Numbered from the stretch's first letter, positions 35,101-47,616 are shown. The stretch: DNA of 64,000 nt from Corydoras sp. C115 (GCA_019802505.1 JAFMOC010000077.1:1007001-1071000), one strand, 5' to 3'. Notes: generated by a model not told the origin, from the sequence alone. Numbers and translations: made by a program.

Positions 35101-35652
35101 GATTATTTTGTGTTTAAATTTAAATGAATTATGTGTTTGAGTTTTGGTGAACACTCTGGAAATGTCTTTTCTGAACTAATGCTCATTAATGTTTTTTTTT
35201 TTTTTATTATTTGTAATACTATATGATGTTCTACACCATGATCGTATAGAGTGTAGGTATTAATTTGCTAGTGGAAAAGTAAATAACTGATTCATGGTCA
35301 TATTTAGCATATTTACTTGTTTGGTATTTTATTAATTATTATAAAATTTGAGCAAGGAAATGTCAAAGTGAAATTTTTGCTTATGTATTATGGGAAATAA
35401 TTAATTTCAAATCCAGATAAACCATGTGGCTGGTGAATGTATGCAAAATGGAAAAAATTAACAATGTAAGTTACTAACCCCTAGGGATTTATTGGGCTGA
35501 ATGTGCCAGAGTGGGAGGGATTTATAATAAAACCCATTAGCTCTATACTTACAGGCAGACATTTTTGTCCCATTCTCTTCCAACACTTCACGCATGCACA
35601 CAGCAAGCACAACAGTCACACACCCTTCAATACGCACACTTGTCTGGACAGG
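32198..35652. other. Intergenic, upstream of entpd3
   Basis: Mostly AT-rich unique-looking DNA. The block at about 32900-33480 is complex and repeat-free and is a candidate conserved non-coding element. A 43-bp V-SINE head fragment in reverse sits at 34036-34078 (GCTAACCACTAAGCCACCGT), followed by a short TA tract. No exon recognised. Confidence 0.4.
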
Positions 35653-38600
35653 ATGGTCAAGAAGGAATCGCCTTCATCAGATCACCTCACTGAAGGTTCC
35701 CGCAGAAAGGTGGGCAAATATTCCTTTTTTTTCAGATAGGGTGCTGCCTACAAACCAGTGATAAATTATTAATGTTAATTAATTGGGATTATACAATTTA
35801 CACTTTTTGTTTAGCATGGTGTTATTGACAGATGTATTGCTTTTGAATTTTCAACATACATAAATGACATTTTCCCAACATCACTGTTGTTCTGAAGTAT
35901 AATTATTATCTACAATAATTATATCTATTAAAGTGCATCTTGCTGAAAAATATTCAAATATAATCAAATTAGTCATGATATTTATGATCATTGTAGATAT
36001 TTAACTCATTCACAATTGAGATTATTTGCATGGTATAATGTTTATTGTTTCATATCAGCTCAGAAACACTATTAACTTTTGTACATTTCTTTAAAGATGC
36101 ACATTTTGCAGTATGAGTGCAACAGATGGTGATATAGAAAGTGTTGCTGATGTTGTGACACTTTCTGATAAAAAAAAAAAAATTTTGATGATACAATTTG
36201 ATGATAACAACAAATATTATTAAATCACTTGAAAACATGTTTTGTTTTATACTAGTTAAATTTCTTATACATTTCTTAATTTAAAATTTCTGTTAAAGTT
36301 CTTGTGCATTGGTATTACAAAATTACAGACTAGTACAAACACTAGCTCTAAGTTATTAATATTGCACTGCACAGCATTTTGAGCCATCAGTTTGTTGTCT
36401 GTAGATTGTTGGTCAGTTCAGTTTGTTCCAGACTCGTTTAATCTCAGTTATAAATTACATTTTTTTATTTGGCAGCACAGGAGTTTGTAAAATACTCATT
36501 CATATAATACACCTGACAAAATTCTAATGTTATTAACATGCAATTTTTTTGCATATAGATTTTTGGTATTTGGAATCTTTTCTTAGGATTTTCCTTAAAA
36601 AACATCTTTCACTCTAAACACAATTCAACAAAAGAGAAAAAAAAATTGGTTGCTTATTATTTATTAATATTTAAATGTTTTGGACAGCTGTGTAGCTGAA
36701 TGTGTTGGTGCTCTATAGACTGAACTGCAAATGTAACTGCAAATAGTACAAAATATTATATAGTCTTATGCAAAAGTCACCCATGGTCAAGATCCATAAT
36801 GTATATATTTTTAAAGTAAAAATATGTCACAGTATTTACTAGAGTTAATCAACTTCTGCTCAGTTTAATGCACATTTACTAATTCTTTAGCCTTATGATT
36901 CCCTATAAATATGCTGTTTAGCAAGTAGGTCCAAATTGATAATAAACATTTGGAAAATCTCAATAAACCATGAAATTTAGGAATAAAATGACTGACTATT
37001 CTTCTATTGATAGATTAATTGTGGGTGTGGTAACAATTCTGTTCATTGATATTAATACTTAGTTTGGAAAAATAAGTATTGTTTTGGATCTTTTACACTC
37101 TTTTACATTTAAAAATCTTTTACAGATGATATCAACTAAACTAGGAACAGCCTTGGCTGTCTTCTTTCTTCTGGCCAGTGTAGCAGTCATAATAGCAATA
37201 GCTACGGTGCAGGTGAAAAAGAGGACCTTTATATCTCGTGGACTTAAGGTAACCACTTAACCCAAGTGATTTTGACACACACGCACAAAAACGCATTATA
37301 GAACATGCATGAATTTATAGCAGAGAGGCCAATTATCATCATGGGAAATTTTTTTTTTGCATCACCTGTACTAAAATTTCTGTTTATTTACATGGAGATA
37401 AGAATTATTCCCTGTCACTACGCATTTGTCATGCTGGTTCATCTGGATTTTGGAGAAGTAAATGTTTTTTCACATTTTGAGAAGGACTGAACTCTGAACT
37501 GAACTATGTAATCCTCCCATGACATAATTTACAACACATTTGTCATTGTAGAACATGCATTTTTTTATGATTGTGCATTTCTGTCCATAAGATGCCACTT
37601 TTAAAACAGTTCATTTAGAATCTTCAGGCAGTTCTTTTCATGTCACATCCAGTAACACCTTAATGTTAATCTGTTTTCAAACAATTATTAAGTCTAAATG
37701 TAATACTTAATTAACAGTGTTTCTAGATTACCAATACCCCATTTTTGGATAATAATGTTTGCTATATTCTGACACTGTTTCAAAGAAGTGATCAACTTTT
37801 TTGTTTAATACTATTAACGTATTTTATGTCAGAGCAGGTAGTATTAATGACTTCAGGCAATTTGCCATATCTCTAATGACAATGTTCTTCCAAAGTGTCA
37901 GTGTTCTGCTTGCTCATTTGCTTGTTCATTTATTCATGTTTTTTATATTCTCATGGCATCATTGCCCATAAACATAATAATGTATTAGGATTTGCAGCTA
38001 GTGTCTCTACACAGGCTGCAATTAAACCTTATTCAGATTGTATGTAGTATTTTCTCATTAAACACTAGTTTGTTGTATGTTATTTATTGCCGATAAGAAT
38101 AATACTGGCCAATTTACCAACTGCACCTGAGATGTAAGTACAACTACAAAAAAACAAATGGGTAAAGATTGCTCAAGATAACTACAGCATACATTTGAAA
38201 ATAATTTTCTGTTGTAAAGACAAATGCTTTTATATGCAGTAGTAATTTGATATTTTTTAAAAGTAAGGACTTCCATGCTTTATACAAGGTTTCTTTGTAT
38301 GATTTGATGAATGAAGCATCCATTGCATCCACATTTACAAATCCATTTAATTTGTAAATGTACCTGTTTTGCATATTGATTTTCCATGGGCAAAAAAGCC
38401 AAACCAGAAAAGTTTAAGATTATCTATGGGTAATAATTGTGTGCAAATTTTCAAAAAGGAAGGGAGCAAACTCCCATAAGTGCTATGTCATTTTATCAAT
38501 TGATTTAATTGACTGATATTTTATTAAGACATTTTCTTTCTCTTTCTCTCTCTCTCTCTCTCTCATCAGTATGGTATTGTGTTGGATGCAGGTTCTTCTA

Positions 38601-41600
38601 GAACAACAGTGTATGTATATCAATGGCCAGCAGAGAAAGAGAACAACACTGGAATTGTGACCCAGACTGCAAAGTGTTCAGTTAAAGGTGTGAAGCAGAG
38701 TAATGAGCATTTATCCATTATACACACAGGTGGAGGACAGATGAGAGGGAAAGTGCACTTCTCTGAGGGTTTCCACCCACCACTTGTACTAATTCAGCAG
38801 GCTTTCCTGCAGTGGATGTGAAGCAATTTAATAGCAATGCATTCTGTAAACGGATTTATCGCCTGATTCAGCTAATGAACATTGAATTTCCTTCAAACTA
38901 AAAAAGAGTTTTTCAGTCTATATTATAATCAATTCTGTTTTATCAAATTGAATCAGGACAGTGCTTTACCCAACTTTAGCTTAAACATAAAGAATTATGT
39001 TAATAAATCTTCTTTAATCCTATTATGTGTATAAATAATACTCTTTGCTGTTGCTGAATCCTACATAATATAATAACATTTACATTTACAACATGTTGCA
39101 AGACAATCTAATAATTAGTTTAAGATCAACATCAATATTAAACACAATTTTACCAATATTTGTTGACAGGTCCTGGTATCTCTGATATGGATGATAAAGC
39201 CTGGAAAAGTCTTAGAGAGTGCATGAAAAATGTAACCAATGTTATCCCTTCCAACCGTCACAATTTCACTCCCATCTTTCTTGGGGCAACTGCAGGAATG
39301 AGACTGCTTCAGTAAGTTACAATTACTGTATTATTATTATTATTGTTGTTGTTGTTGTTGTTGTTGTTATTGTTATTGTTATTATTATTATTATTATTAA
39401 TATTATTATTATTATTATTATTATTACGTTGACATTTTTTAACAATATTGCAAATTTTTACAGATATAATATGCCTTTAACATTAATTGCGTAAAGATCG
39501 GATGGAATTGATCTAACAGCCTCTCTCTTTTTTTCACAAACAATTCTACAGTCAAAAGGATGAACAGAAGTCCAATGCCATCCTGTCTGAGCTACAGGAT
39601 TATCTACGTACTTTACCCTTCGAGTTCCACAATGCTTCCATCATCTCTGGACAGGAGGAGGGGCTTTATGGGTGGATCACAGTCAATTATCTGATGGGAA
39701 ACTTCTTGGAGGTAATAGCCTATGCGATAGCTGCTTACAAAGAAATAAAATAATATTTGGAATTTTTTATCTATTAATGAGAAATGTCCTTAATTATGGT
39801 AACATTAGTAGTGCATATAAATAGATTTAATAATTGTATATAAATTTCATATAGATCATATCTAAATGTTCATAGTGTGCTTTTATAATATATGCAGTGG
39901 GGCACTTAAAATGCAACACAGTTATTTAGTTTATAAAAATCAATATATATAAATTTCAATATATTTTATTATTTAAATACTTCTATTAAATTATTCCATT
40001 TTGCAGAAAAATATCTGGAATGCGTGGGTCCATCCACATGGAGCAAAGACAGTTGGCTCATTGGATCTGGGTGGAGCCTCCACTCAAATCGCATTTGTTG
40101 CCCCAGATGATGCCAAAGGGACAGATCTCATTAAAGTTTCACTGTATGGCTATGAATACAATGTTTATACACACAGTTTCCTGTGCTATGGCAAAAATGA
40201 AGCAGAGAAAAAAATTTTGGCAGAGCTTGTGAAGGTAATAATCCGTGTACATTTTAATTCTGAATTTGGGAACTGAAAAATAAATACGTGCCACAATCAT
40301 CTTCTGCACATAATGACATGTGGGTAGTGTTTAGCCTGTTAGTGGTACATTATAGCATTACTGTATTGATCCAGCTTTTTTGTCTTGTTTTGATTATTAA
40401 ACTAATTGAACAAAGCAGACTGGAACAAAACAAAACACTAAATCCCCATCAAACCTTCCCTCACTAATACAATAATGCTCATCCAGAGTCCATTTAAACC
40501 AAAGGCGTGAGCTTAAGCCAATTTACATCAATGCTTTCCAGAATGCTTTGTCATTAGCAAAGTGGTGCTGAAAAGCTCTAGAAACAATTACATTAGTGTT
40601 TGTTATTGTTAACTTCTATTTTCTTCTGCTTAAAAGCTTAAAAGTCAGCCACTTTTGCCACAAATTATTTGTATAACCAATGTTTCATCTTTTCATTCAT
40701 TCATTATCTTCCGCTTTATCCTCTATTAGGGTCGCGGTGGGGTTCCCCATGCCCATCCAGGGGAGAACGTCTCGGGCGCTGGGCAGATACACCCAGGACA
40801 GGGCACTAATCCATCGCTGGGCACACACTCACTCACACAGACACACTCTATATGGGGCAATTTTTTTTGGAGAATTCAATTGACTTGATCCATGTTTTTG
40901 GACTGTGGGAGGAAACCGGAGAACCTGGAGGAAACCCACGCGGACACGGGGAGAACATGGAAACTCCATCCAGATGGGGATTCGAACCGGGAATCCCTAG
41001 CGCTGAGAGGCGAACGTGCTAACCACTAAGCCACCGTGCCGCCCATGTTTCATCTTTTGCAAATAATTTTAATTTACACTTAAATTTTCTGAATTGTCTT
41101 TTTTTCCCTTTAGCAGTCCTTCAGCCCTACTTCTGGACTCATCTACCACCCATGCTATCCGTCTGGCTTCAAGACTGTCAGGCTTATAAAAGACATTTTT
41201 GACAGTGAGTGCACAAAGCATATGACTCCATCTGCTTTAAACCTACAAAAAAATGTCACTTTTATTGGAACAAGTGACCAGCTCAACTGTAAAACCTTAG
41301 TACGAAAGATTTTTGACCTTCAATCCTGTCAAGCAAAAGAAAACTGTTCATTTAATGGAGTTTATCAACCACCAGTCACAGGTGACTTCATGGTAAGTAG
41401 TCTTAGATGAAGCAATTCTAATTACATCATTTAACAATTTACATTTATCAAAAGAGATTTTTATTATTATGTTTTAAGCATATGTTTAAAAACCATCCAC
41501 ATTATCAATATTGTCTCTGTTAATGTTAAGGCATATGCAGGATTCTACCACACTCTTGCAGCTCTAAGGATGAAAGGTTCTAACAGTCTGAATACCTTTA

Positions 41601-42890
41601 CCAGAACCATGACTTCATTCTGCAGCCAAAACTGGACAGATGTAAGTATGTTTTACAGAAAGTCAAAAGAAATGCACCAGACTTCATTTGGTATTTATCT
41701 GTTTTTATACTAAGAAATGTAAATGGAAAATGGTTTCCTAAATAGTTTTTAAAAGTTGAATAGTTAATAGGGTAGAATAATATGTTGGGAAAAGGCAAAC
41801 AGTGATCTTCGACACACACACAGACTCAGCAAGCCTAGTTACAAATACATGCAAATGAATCATTACTACATATCCAGTTTTAAAATAATACCACTCATTA
41901 TAGACAATACAATAATTACATATATTCATTCATTCATTATCTCCCGCTTTATCCTCTATTAGGGTCGCGGTGGGGTTCCCCATGCCCAACCAGGGGAGAA
42001 CGTCTCGGGCGCTGGGCAGATAGACCCAGGACAGGGCGCCAATCCATCGCTGGGCACACACCCACTCACACAGACACATTCTATATGGGGCAATTTTGAG
42101 AATTCAATTGACTTAATCCATGTTTTTGGACTGTGGGAGGAAACCGGAGAACCCGGAGGAAAACCCACGCAGACACGGGGAGAACATGGAAACTCCACCC
42201 AGATGGGGATTCGAACCGGGAATCCCTAGTGCTGAGAGGCGAACGTGCTAACCACTAAGCCACTGTGCCACCTAATTACATATGTCCATGTAATTTTCTA
42301 TGTCATTTATCATAATAAAAACTTTGTACGTGTAAGTATTTTTTCGTTCAATTTAAACAGAAAGTCTGAATTAAATTTTGCCTCCTGTAGCTCATCAAAC
42401 AAGGATATGAAGAGAAATACTTAAAATCTCAATGTTACTCTGCAAACTATGTCCATACACTTCTTGCTGATGGATACAAGTTCAATGAAACCAACTGGAA
42501 CCAGCTAGACTTTCAAAATGAGGTACTGTTCTTTGTGTTTCTCTAATGGCAAGAAGATAATGACACTTTAAAACTAATAATAACTAATAATGTTTTATAA
42601 ACCTATTTTTTATTTGTACATTTTACTCAGTAACTGGATTGATTTAAAAAGCTATCGAAGTATAATGCCATAATTAAGTTAATCATAATGTAACTTACTA
42701 GCAGTGTATAATGCTTTGTGTTTTGCAGGTAAATGATACCAGCATAGCCTGGTCTCTGGGCTATATGTTAGCTCAGTCTAACATGATCCCTGCGGAGGCA
42801 AAGCTTCTGAGATTGCCCATTTCCAGCAGCTTGTTTGCTGGGTTGCTCATCCTCTTTTCTGCTCTCATTATACTTGCCCTGTGTTTCTAA
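35653..42890 (+). CDS. entpd3: Ectonucleoside triphosphate diphosphohydrolase 3
   Basis: Ten coding exons, phases consistent: 35653-35709, 37126-37248, 38570-38687, 39170-39311, 39552-39711, 40007-40234, 41114-41392, 41531-41641, 42391-42522, 42729-42890; 503 residues. Type-III-like topology: short cytosolic N-terminus, transmembrane helix at about 24-46, large ectodomain, second helix at about 480-503. All five apyrase conserved regions are visible: DAGSSRT (66-72), GATAGMR (138-144), GQEEGLYGWITVNYLMG (about 180-196), DLGGASTQ (220-227) and AWSLGYML (457-464). Exon 3 (YGIVLDAGSSRTTVYVYQWP) and the WVHPHGAKT and CYGKNEAEKK segments match ENTPD3 rather than ENTPD1 or ENTPD8. The enzyme hydrolyses extracellular nucleoside tri- and diphosphates at the cell surface. 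The C-terminus stops right after the second helix, so it lacks the longer cytosolic tail I recall for mammalian ENTPD3. Exon 7 has a tandem acceptor. Confidence 0.96.
38533..38564 (+). repeat. (TC)n tract forming the exon 3 polypyrimidine tract
   Basis: A CT microsatellite lies directly against the entpd3 exon 3 acceptor (CATCAG at 38564-38569), so repeat length sets polypyrimidine tract length. Confidence 0.8.
39333..39426 (+). repeat. (TTG)n/(TTA)n microsatellite in entpd3 intron 4
   Basis: Trinucleotide tract starting 22 bp past the exon 4 donor; the poly-Val/Ile ORF across it is an artefact. Confidence 0.9.
40694..41044 (-). mobile_element. V-SINE-like element in entpd3 intron 6
   Basis: 14-bp duplication ATGTTTCATCTTTT (40680-40693 and 41045-41058). 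Full length, antisense to entpd3, ending about 70 bp before the exon 7 acceptor. Confidence 0.92.
41924..42272 (-). mobile_element. V-SINE-like element in entpd3 intron 8
   Basis: 11-bp duplication TAATTACATAT (41913-41923 and 42273-42283). Full length, antisense to entpd3. Confidence 0.92.
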
Positions 42891-43191
42891 TGATTACACT
42901 AGTACGGATCTGTTACTGATGCCTCTAAAGCCTTGCTCGAGTATCTTTTGTTGGCCTTTGAGCAACAGCACTGAAAAAGCACACACAATATAGGTAGATG
43001 TATGTTCACTCTGCCGGGTGTGCCAATGTTTTAGCACTTGCTGATTGTGCCTGTTAACAGGTTCACACCACAATATTCACTGCCTGAAGTACAGCTATCC
43101 CAACCAAAGAGAAGAAAAGCACAGTAGCACATGTAGACCCTGCTGTATTTGACCTCAGTTAAAGGGGGTTATTATAGATTTTGGAATGCCA

Positions 43192-43197
43192 AATAAA
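43192..43197 (+). terminator. Candidate poly(A) signal of entpd3
   Basis: AATAAA 302 nt after the entpd3 stop codon. Later AATAAA motifs (for example near 44012) could give longer transcripts. Confidence 0.45.
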
Positions 43198-43511
43198 ATA
43201 GATTTTACTTTGATTGGGGTTTAACACTCTGATATCTATTAGATAAAATTAGCTTAGCAAATAAGAAATTAAACCTTGCTGCAATGGCTGAATATGTTCA
43301 GATGTCATCGTTTTGTATCTAGTTTGTTAAAGTACTTAACTAACAGGTGCTTGGGCACCTTTTTTACACAAAAATGATTGTAACATCATACTGTGATAGT
43401 ATGACTTCATGGTAATCAAGATTTATAATGTGCTATCCAAAGTGTTTTTTGATCAGTTACGCTTTATTCCTTAAACCACAATTCACTGTTGTTTACAAAA
43501 TATAGTATGTG

Positions 43512-43551
<40 letters not shown>

Positions 43552-44045
43552 CCTTATTCTGAACATTAATGTGAGATGCAATGTTTCACTCTAACAATGT
43601 TACAATTGAATGTTTGAATGTTGAGGCCAGTGGCATTACTGTAAACATCTGACAATATGTAAAGTCAGTAGAGAGAAAAAGAGAAAGAATGAAATATATA
43701 TTCTTTTTTTAAAGGTTTACAAGATTCTAGGATTTGTACATATACACAGGATATCCTTATGAAATATAAATAGCAACTCGAAAAATAGGTTTTAATTTAA
43801 ACAGCTAATTACTAAAATCAGCTGATTTTGTTTGTCAAGTGCTTCTTGTCATGAATTGATTGTATTTCACATGATTTGATTGCATGTCGCATCCCACAGA
43901 AAAGACTTCTGTAAAATAGAAAAATGTACTTTTCCCACATGAGGAATGTTAATAAATCCTTTAAATCACACGTTTTATTATCTGTGTAATAAAACATTCC
44001 ATGTAAATGGAAATAAATATATCTATTTATATATCTTTTTTTGGT

Positions 44046-44270
44046 GTGTGGTAGCTCAGTGGTTAGAGTGTTGGGCTATCATTAAAAAGGTTGTGGGTTC
44101 AAATCCCAGGTCCACTGAATTTACCAATGTGGGTCCTTAACCATGACTCTTAGCCCTTATTGCTCCATGGATGTGTGGTCAACCCTGTACTCTGACCCCA
44201 ACCATCAAGCTGGGACACTTGTAAGTCGCTTTGGATAAAAGCGTCTGCTAAAATGACCAAATGTAAAACC
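44046..44270 (+). mobile_element. Second tRNA-derived SINE family with LINE-type tail
   Basis: Head GTAGCTCAGTGGTTAGAGTG (A box) and GGTTCAAATCCC (B box), a unique body, then GTAAGTCGCTTTGGATAAAA with GCGTCTGCTAAAATGACC. The tail matches the 3' ends of the LINE fragments elsewhere in the window, the usual basis for LINE-driven mobilisation. Confidence 0.85.
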
Positions 44271-44672
44271 AATTCAGTACTCTACCAGTAGAGGGAGGTA
44301 TTGACCTGTTTTAAATGAAGTGTAATAAGTTTGAACTTTGCAGGGACGTTGTAAGTTGTCATCTAATCTATTGTAATATATAAAAAGTCTTAAACTGTTA
44401 GTGTCAATGACTTTATTCATTATCACTAAATTTAACAAGCCTAAATGTTACACATATTACTTTTGACATAGTGTTTTTGGTGGACCATTCAAGGGAGGTA
44501 TAATAGCCTAACTATGATTGAGTCCAGCCTCTATAGAGAATTGTTTTTTCCCTTTTTCATGCCATGATACACTTCCACAAACAAGGATCAGACTTTAGAT
44601 AAACGTTCTTTGTATCGGGGCATCCAATCACAACTGGTTATCCTTTCATTAACTGAAACAACTCAAATTAAA

Positions 44673-44960
44673 GGTGGCACGGTGTCTAAGTGGTTAGCAT
44701 GTTTGTCTCAAATTCCAATCTGGATCGAGTTTCCATGTTCTCCCTGTGTCCGTGTGGGTTTTCTCTGGGTTCTCTGGTTTCCTCAGTCCACAGTCCTAAA
44801 ACATTGATTCAAGGTGAATTGAATGCTCCAAATTGTCTGTGTGTGTGCCCAGTGATAGATTGACTTCCCAGCGGCCAAAACGTTCTCCCCTGGATGGGCA
44901 TGGGGAACCCCCCCACGACCCCAGTAGAGGAGTAAGCAGAAGATAATGGATGGACATAAC
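44673..44960 (+). repeat. Diverged V-SINE-like copy
   Basis: GGTGGCACGGTGTCTAAGTG head, shortened before the core; ends AAGCAGAAGATAATGGATGG. Confidence 0.8.
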
Positions 44961-44972
44961 TGAAATTTTATC

Positions 44973-45224
44973 ATCTCATTATCTTCCAAAAGAATTCTCT
45001 ATTATGGCCACTAGGGGAGGGGCATAGGACACTGCCCATCCAGGGGAGAACACCCTGGACAGTGCAGGACACTAGAGAAAGGAAACTAGAGAACTCTGAG
45101 AAAACCCACTTTGGACATGGGGAGAAATTTTAACTAACATGGAAACTTTAACTAGATCAGGTTTCAATCCCTGATCCCCAGCTTTGAGAGGTGAATGTGC
45201 TTACCATTAAGCCACCGTGCCAAC
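44973..45224 (-). repeat. Diverged V-SINE-like copy, reverse
   Basis: Reverse copy directly next to the preceding forward copy (CCATCCAGGGGAGAACAC, then TTAAGCCACCGTGCC at its end). The pair forms a tail-to-tail inverted repeat. Confidence 0.75.
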
Positions 45225-45404
45225 CTTTTCCTTTCAAGCTTTACAAACATCACAAGTTTTTGCAGAATTTAATGACCCATGCATTTAACTAGCAAGTTCA
45301 TAATACTTCACAGAGCATCCAGAGATGTCAACTAATGCCTGGTGTATTTTTTCGGTCTTTAGGTTGCCTTAAAAATGCAGGATGGAGTTTAGTTTAGTTG
45401 ACTA

Positions 45405-45674
45405 TGGAGGAGGTTGGCACCGCCTCTCAGAGCCTGGGGATCCAGGTTCGAGTTTTCATGTTCTCCCTGTGTCCGGGTGGTTTTCTTCAGTTTTCTCCCA
45501 CAGTATAAAAACATGTATCAAAGGTTAATTGGCTGCTCTAAATTGCCCCTATATAATGTGTGCAAGTGTGTGTGTGCCCAGCAATGGATTGGCACTATGT
45601 CCTTGGTGTATCTGCCCAGCTTCTCCTCGACCCTAGTAGAGGAACAAGCAAAGGATAATGAGATGTGATGAGAT
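45405..45674 (+). repeat. Diverged V-SINE-like copy
   Basis: Starts GGAGGTTGGCACCGCCTCTC; core and 3' region recognisable, head mostly lost. Confidence 0.75.
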
Positions 45675-45704
45675 ACAATGCAGAGAAGTACATACAGTCA
45701 GCAC

Positions 45705-46185
45705 CAGGGGCGTCGTTAGACCTGGGCTTTCGGGGCTATAGCCCCGGATGTTTGGTCAGTAGCCCCGGATCAAATAAGAGCAGCTTTCTCCGGCCGCCTC
45801 TCCTCCAGCAGCGGGACTGAACGAGGAGTCCCCGTCAGCTGTTTGTACTTCTAAGCTCTGTGTGTGTGTGTGGGTGTGTGTGTGTGTGCGTGTGTGTGTG
45901 TGTTTCACGCTTTTCTGCTGAAGCTAAGGTTCGTTTATTCAAAAGTTTTCAGCCAAAACCATCATTTATTACAACTTAATGTGCTATCCACTGCTGACAG
46001 ACATATTTCATATGCTATTTAATTTTATCCAATATAACTAATAAATGATCAAACAAAATGAATGTAACAACAGTTGTAAAATGGATAAATTCACTTATGA
46101 AAGGACAATTTTTAAAGAGGACAGAGGGGGAACAAGGAATCTGGGCTAAAGCCCCTGAAGTTTCTAAACACTAAAAACGCCCCTG
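45705..46185. mobile_element. Non-autonomous hAT-type DNA transposon
   Basis: 481 bp with short terminal inverted repeats CAGGGGCGT...ACGCCCCTG and an 8-bp flanking duplication, GTCAGCAC (45697-45704) against GTCAGCAT (46186-46193), one mismatch. Subterminal motifs GGGGCTATAGCCCCGG and GGGCTAAAGCCCCTG. A (TG)n tract lies at about 45860-45902. No transposase. Confidence 0.85.
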
Positions 46186-46225
46186 GTCAGCATAATCTGA
46201 TATAGAAGGTTTAGTTTGTATACTC

Positions 46226-46525
46226 GGGACCATGGTGGCTTAGTGGTTAATACGTTCACCACTCAGCACTGGGAATCCAGGCTTGAATCCATGTGTGGGT
46301 TTCCTCCGTGTTCTCCAGTTTCCTCCCACAGCTCAAAAAACAAAGATTCAAGGTAAATTGTCTGCTCTAAATCGTCCCAATATAGTCTGTGTGAGTGAGT
46401 GTGCCCAGCGATAGATTGGCACTTCATCCTGGATGTATCCGCCCAGTGTCCAAAAATTCTCCCCTGGATGGACATGGGAACCCCCCCCGCCCCACGACCC
46501 CAGTAGAGGATTAAGGGGAAGCTAA
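46226..46525 (+). repeat. V-SINE-like copy
   Basis: GACCATGGTGGCTTAGTGG head, core and 3' region present, several substitutions, C-run near 46482-46489. Confidence 0.85.
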
Positions 46526-46635
46526 TACATAAATGAAATCTGAGTTTTTAGACATAAAAACATTATTTTCAGTTTGTATGCAAAATGGTCTCAAAATTTG
46601 GTTGATGGAGACTTTGAGGAAAAGGTTTGCTCAAC

Positions 46636-46651
<16 letters not shown>

Positions 46652-46681
<30 letters not shown>
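46652..46681. repeat. (GA)n microsatellite
   Basis: GA repeat preceded by a (GT)n run at 46637-46651. Confidence 0.9.
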
Positions 46682-46684
<3 letters not shown>

Positions 46685-46859
46685 TGTTCCAGGGCACCAT
46701 CTCAACTATGTAGAGTCTGCAGTATCTGCCTCTTTTATTTATGCTGCTCTAGTCAGTGATGCCGGAGTCACATACTGCACTGTGTCAATAAATTACTTAT
46801 TAATTAAATGCCGTGCTTTATTATCAGCTCTAACTGCCTTCCTCGTCGGTTTCTTTTGA

Positions 46860-47245
46860 GGTGTGACCGGCTTCCTTGAGATCTTCATCCATGGCTCTGC
46901 TGACGAATACTGGATGGAACCTGAATATCAATTGGACTGGCGGTCCTGCAGGACACCCTTAATGGACTCACATATAGTTTTCCAGTTGTTAGTTTTTCCA
47001 TTTGTTTAATATCTGTACATAGCTGTCCTACATTGTTGTTGCTGCCTGGCCGCTCAAGGAGGATGAGTCCCCCACTGAGTCTTGGTCCTCCCAAGGTTTC
47101 TTCCTTAAATAACAATTAAAAAGGGAGTTTTTTCTTGCCACTGTCGCTGCGGCTTACTCTTCGGGGGTTTAAAGGCTTTTCATTCTGTAAAGCTGCTTTG
47201 TGACAATGTACTGTTGTAAAAAGCGCTATATAAATAAATAACTTG
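46860..47245 (+). mobile_element. LINE-like 3'-end fragment, different family
   Basis: Contains CCTCCCAAGGTTTCTTCCTT, GGGAGTTTTTTCTTGCCACT, AAAGCTGCTTTGTGACAATG and AAAAAGCGCTATATAAATAA, the 3' end of a dispersed teleost retroposon that I recognise but cannot name firmly. Reverse traces of the same tail occur at 28815-28880 and 51045-51110. Confidence 0.6.
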
Positions 47246-47276
47246 AAAAATAAATAAATAACTTATCTAGAGAGAG

Positions 47277-47615
47277 GGGCGGCACGGTGGCTGAGTGGTT
47301 AGCACGTTCGCCTCTCAGCGCTAGGGATTCCCGGTTCGAATCCCCATCTGGGTGGAGTTTCCATGTTCTCCCCGTGTCTGCGTGGGTTTCCTCCGGGTTC
47401 TCCGGTTTCCTCCCACAGTCCAAAAACATGGATCGAGGTGAATTGAATTCTCCAAAATTGCCCCAAATAGAGAGTGTCTGTGTGAGTGAGTGTGTGCCCA
47501 GCGATGGATTGGTGCCCTGTCCTGGGTCTATCTGCCCAGCGCCCGAGACGTTCTCCCCTGGATGGGCATGGGGAACCCCACCGCGACCCTAACAGAGGAT
47601 AAATGAATGAATGAA
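47277..47615 (+). mobile_element. V-SINE-like element
   Basis: 10-bp duplication CTAGAGAGAG (47267-47276 and 47616-47625), seeded in a GA repeat that continues to about 47661. Nearly full length, little diverged. Confidence 0.88.
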
Positions 47616-47616
47616 C

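Noticed and set aside
41600..41660. Extension of entpd3 exon 8 past 41641
   Set aside because: The donor GAT|GTAAGT fits phase 0 with exon 9; reading through would add non-family residues and a stop.
44046..44110. A true tRNA gene (also the SINE heads with A and B boxes)
   Set aside because: The cloverleaf is not convincing and the heads continue into SINE bodies; these are tRNA-derived, not functional tRNAs.
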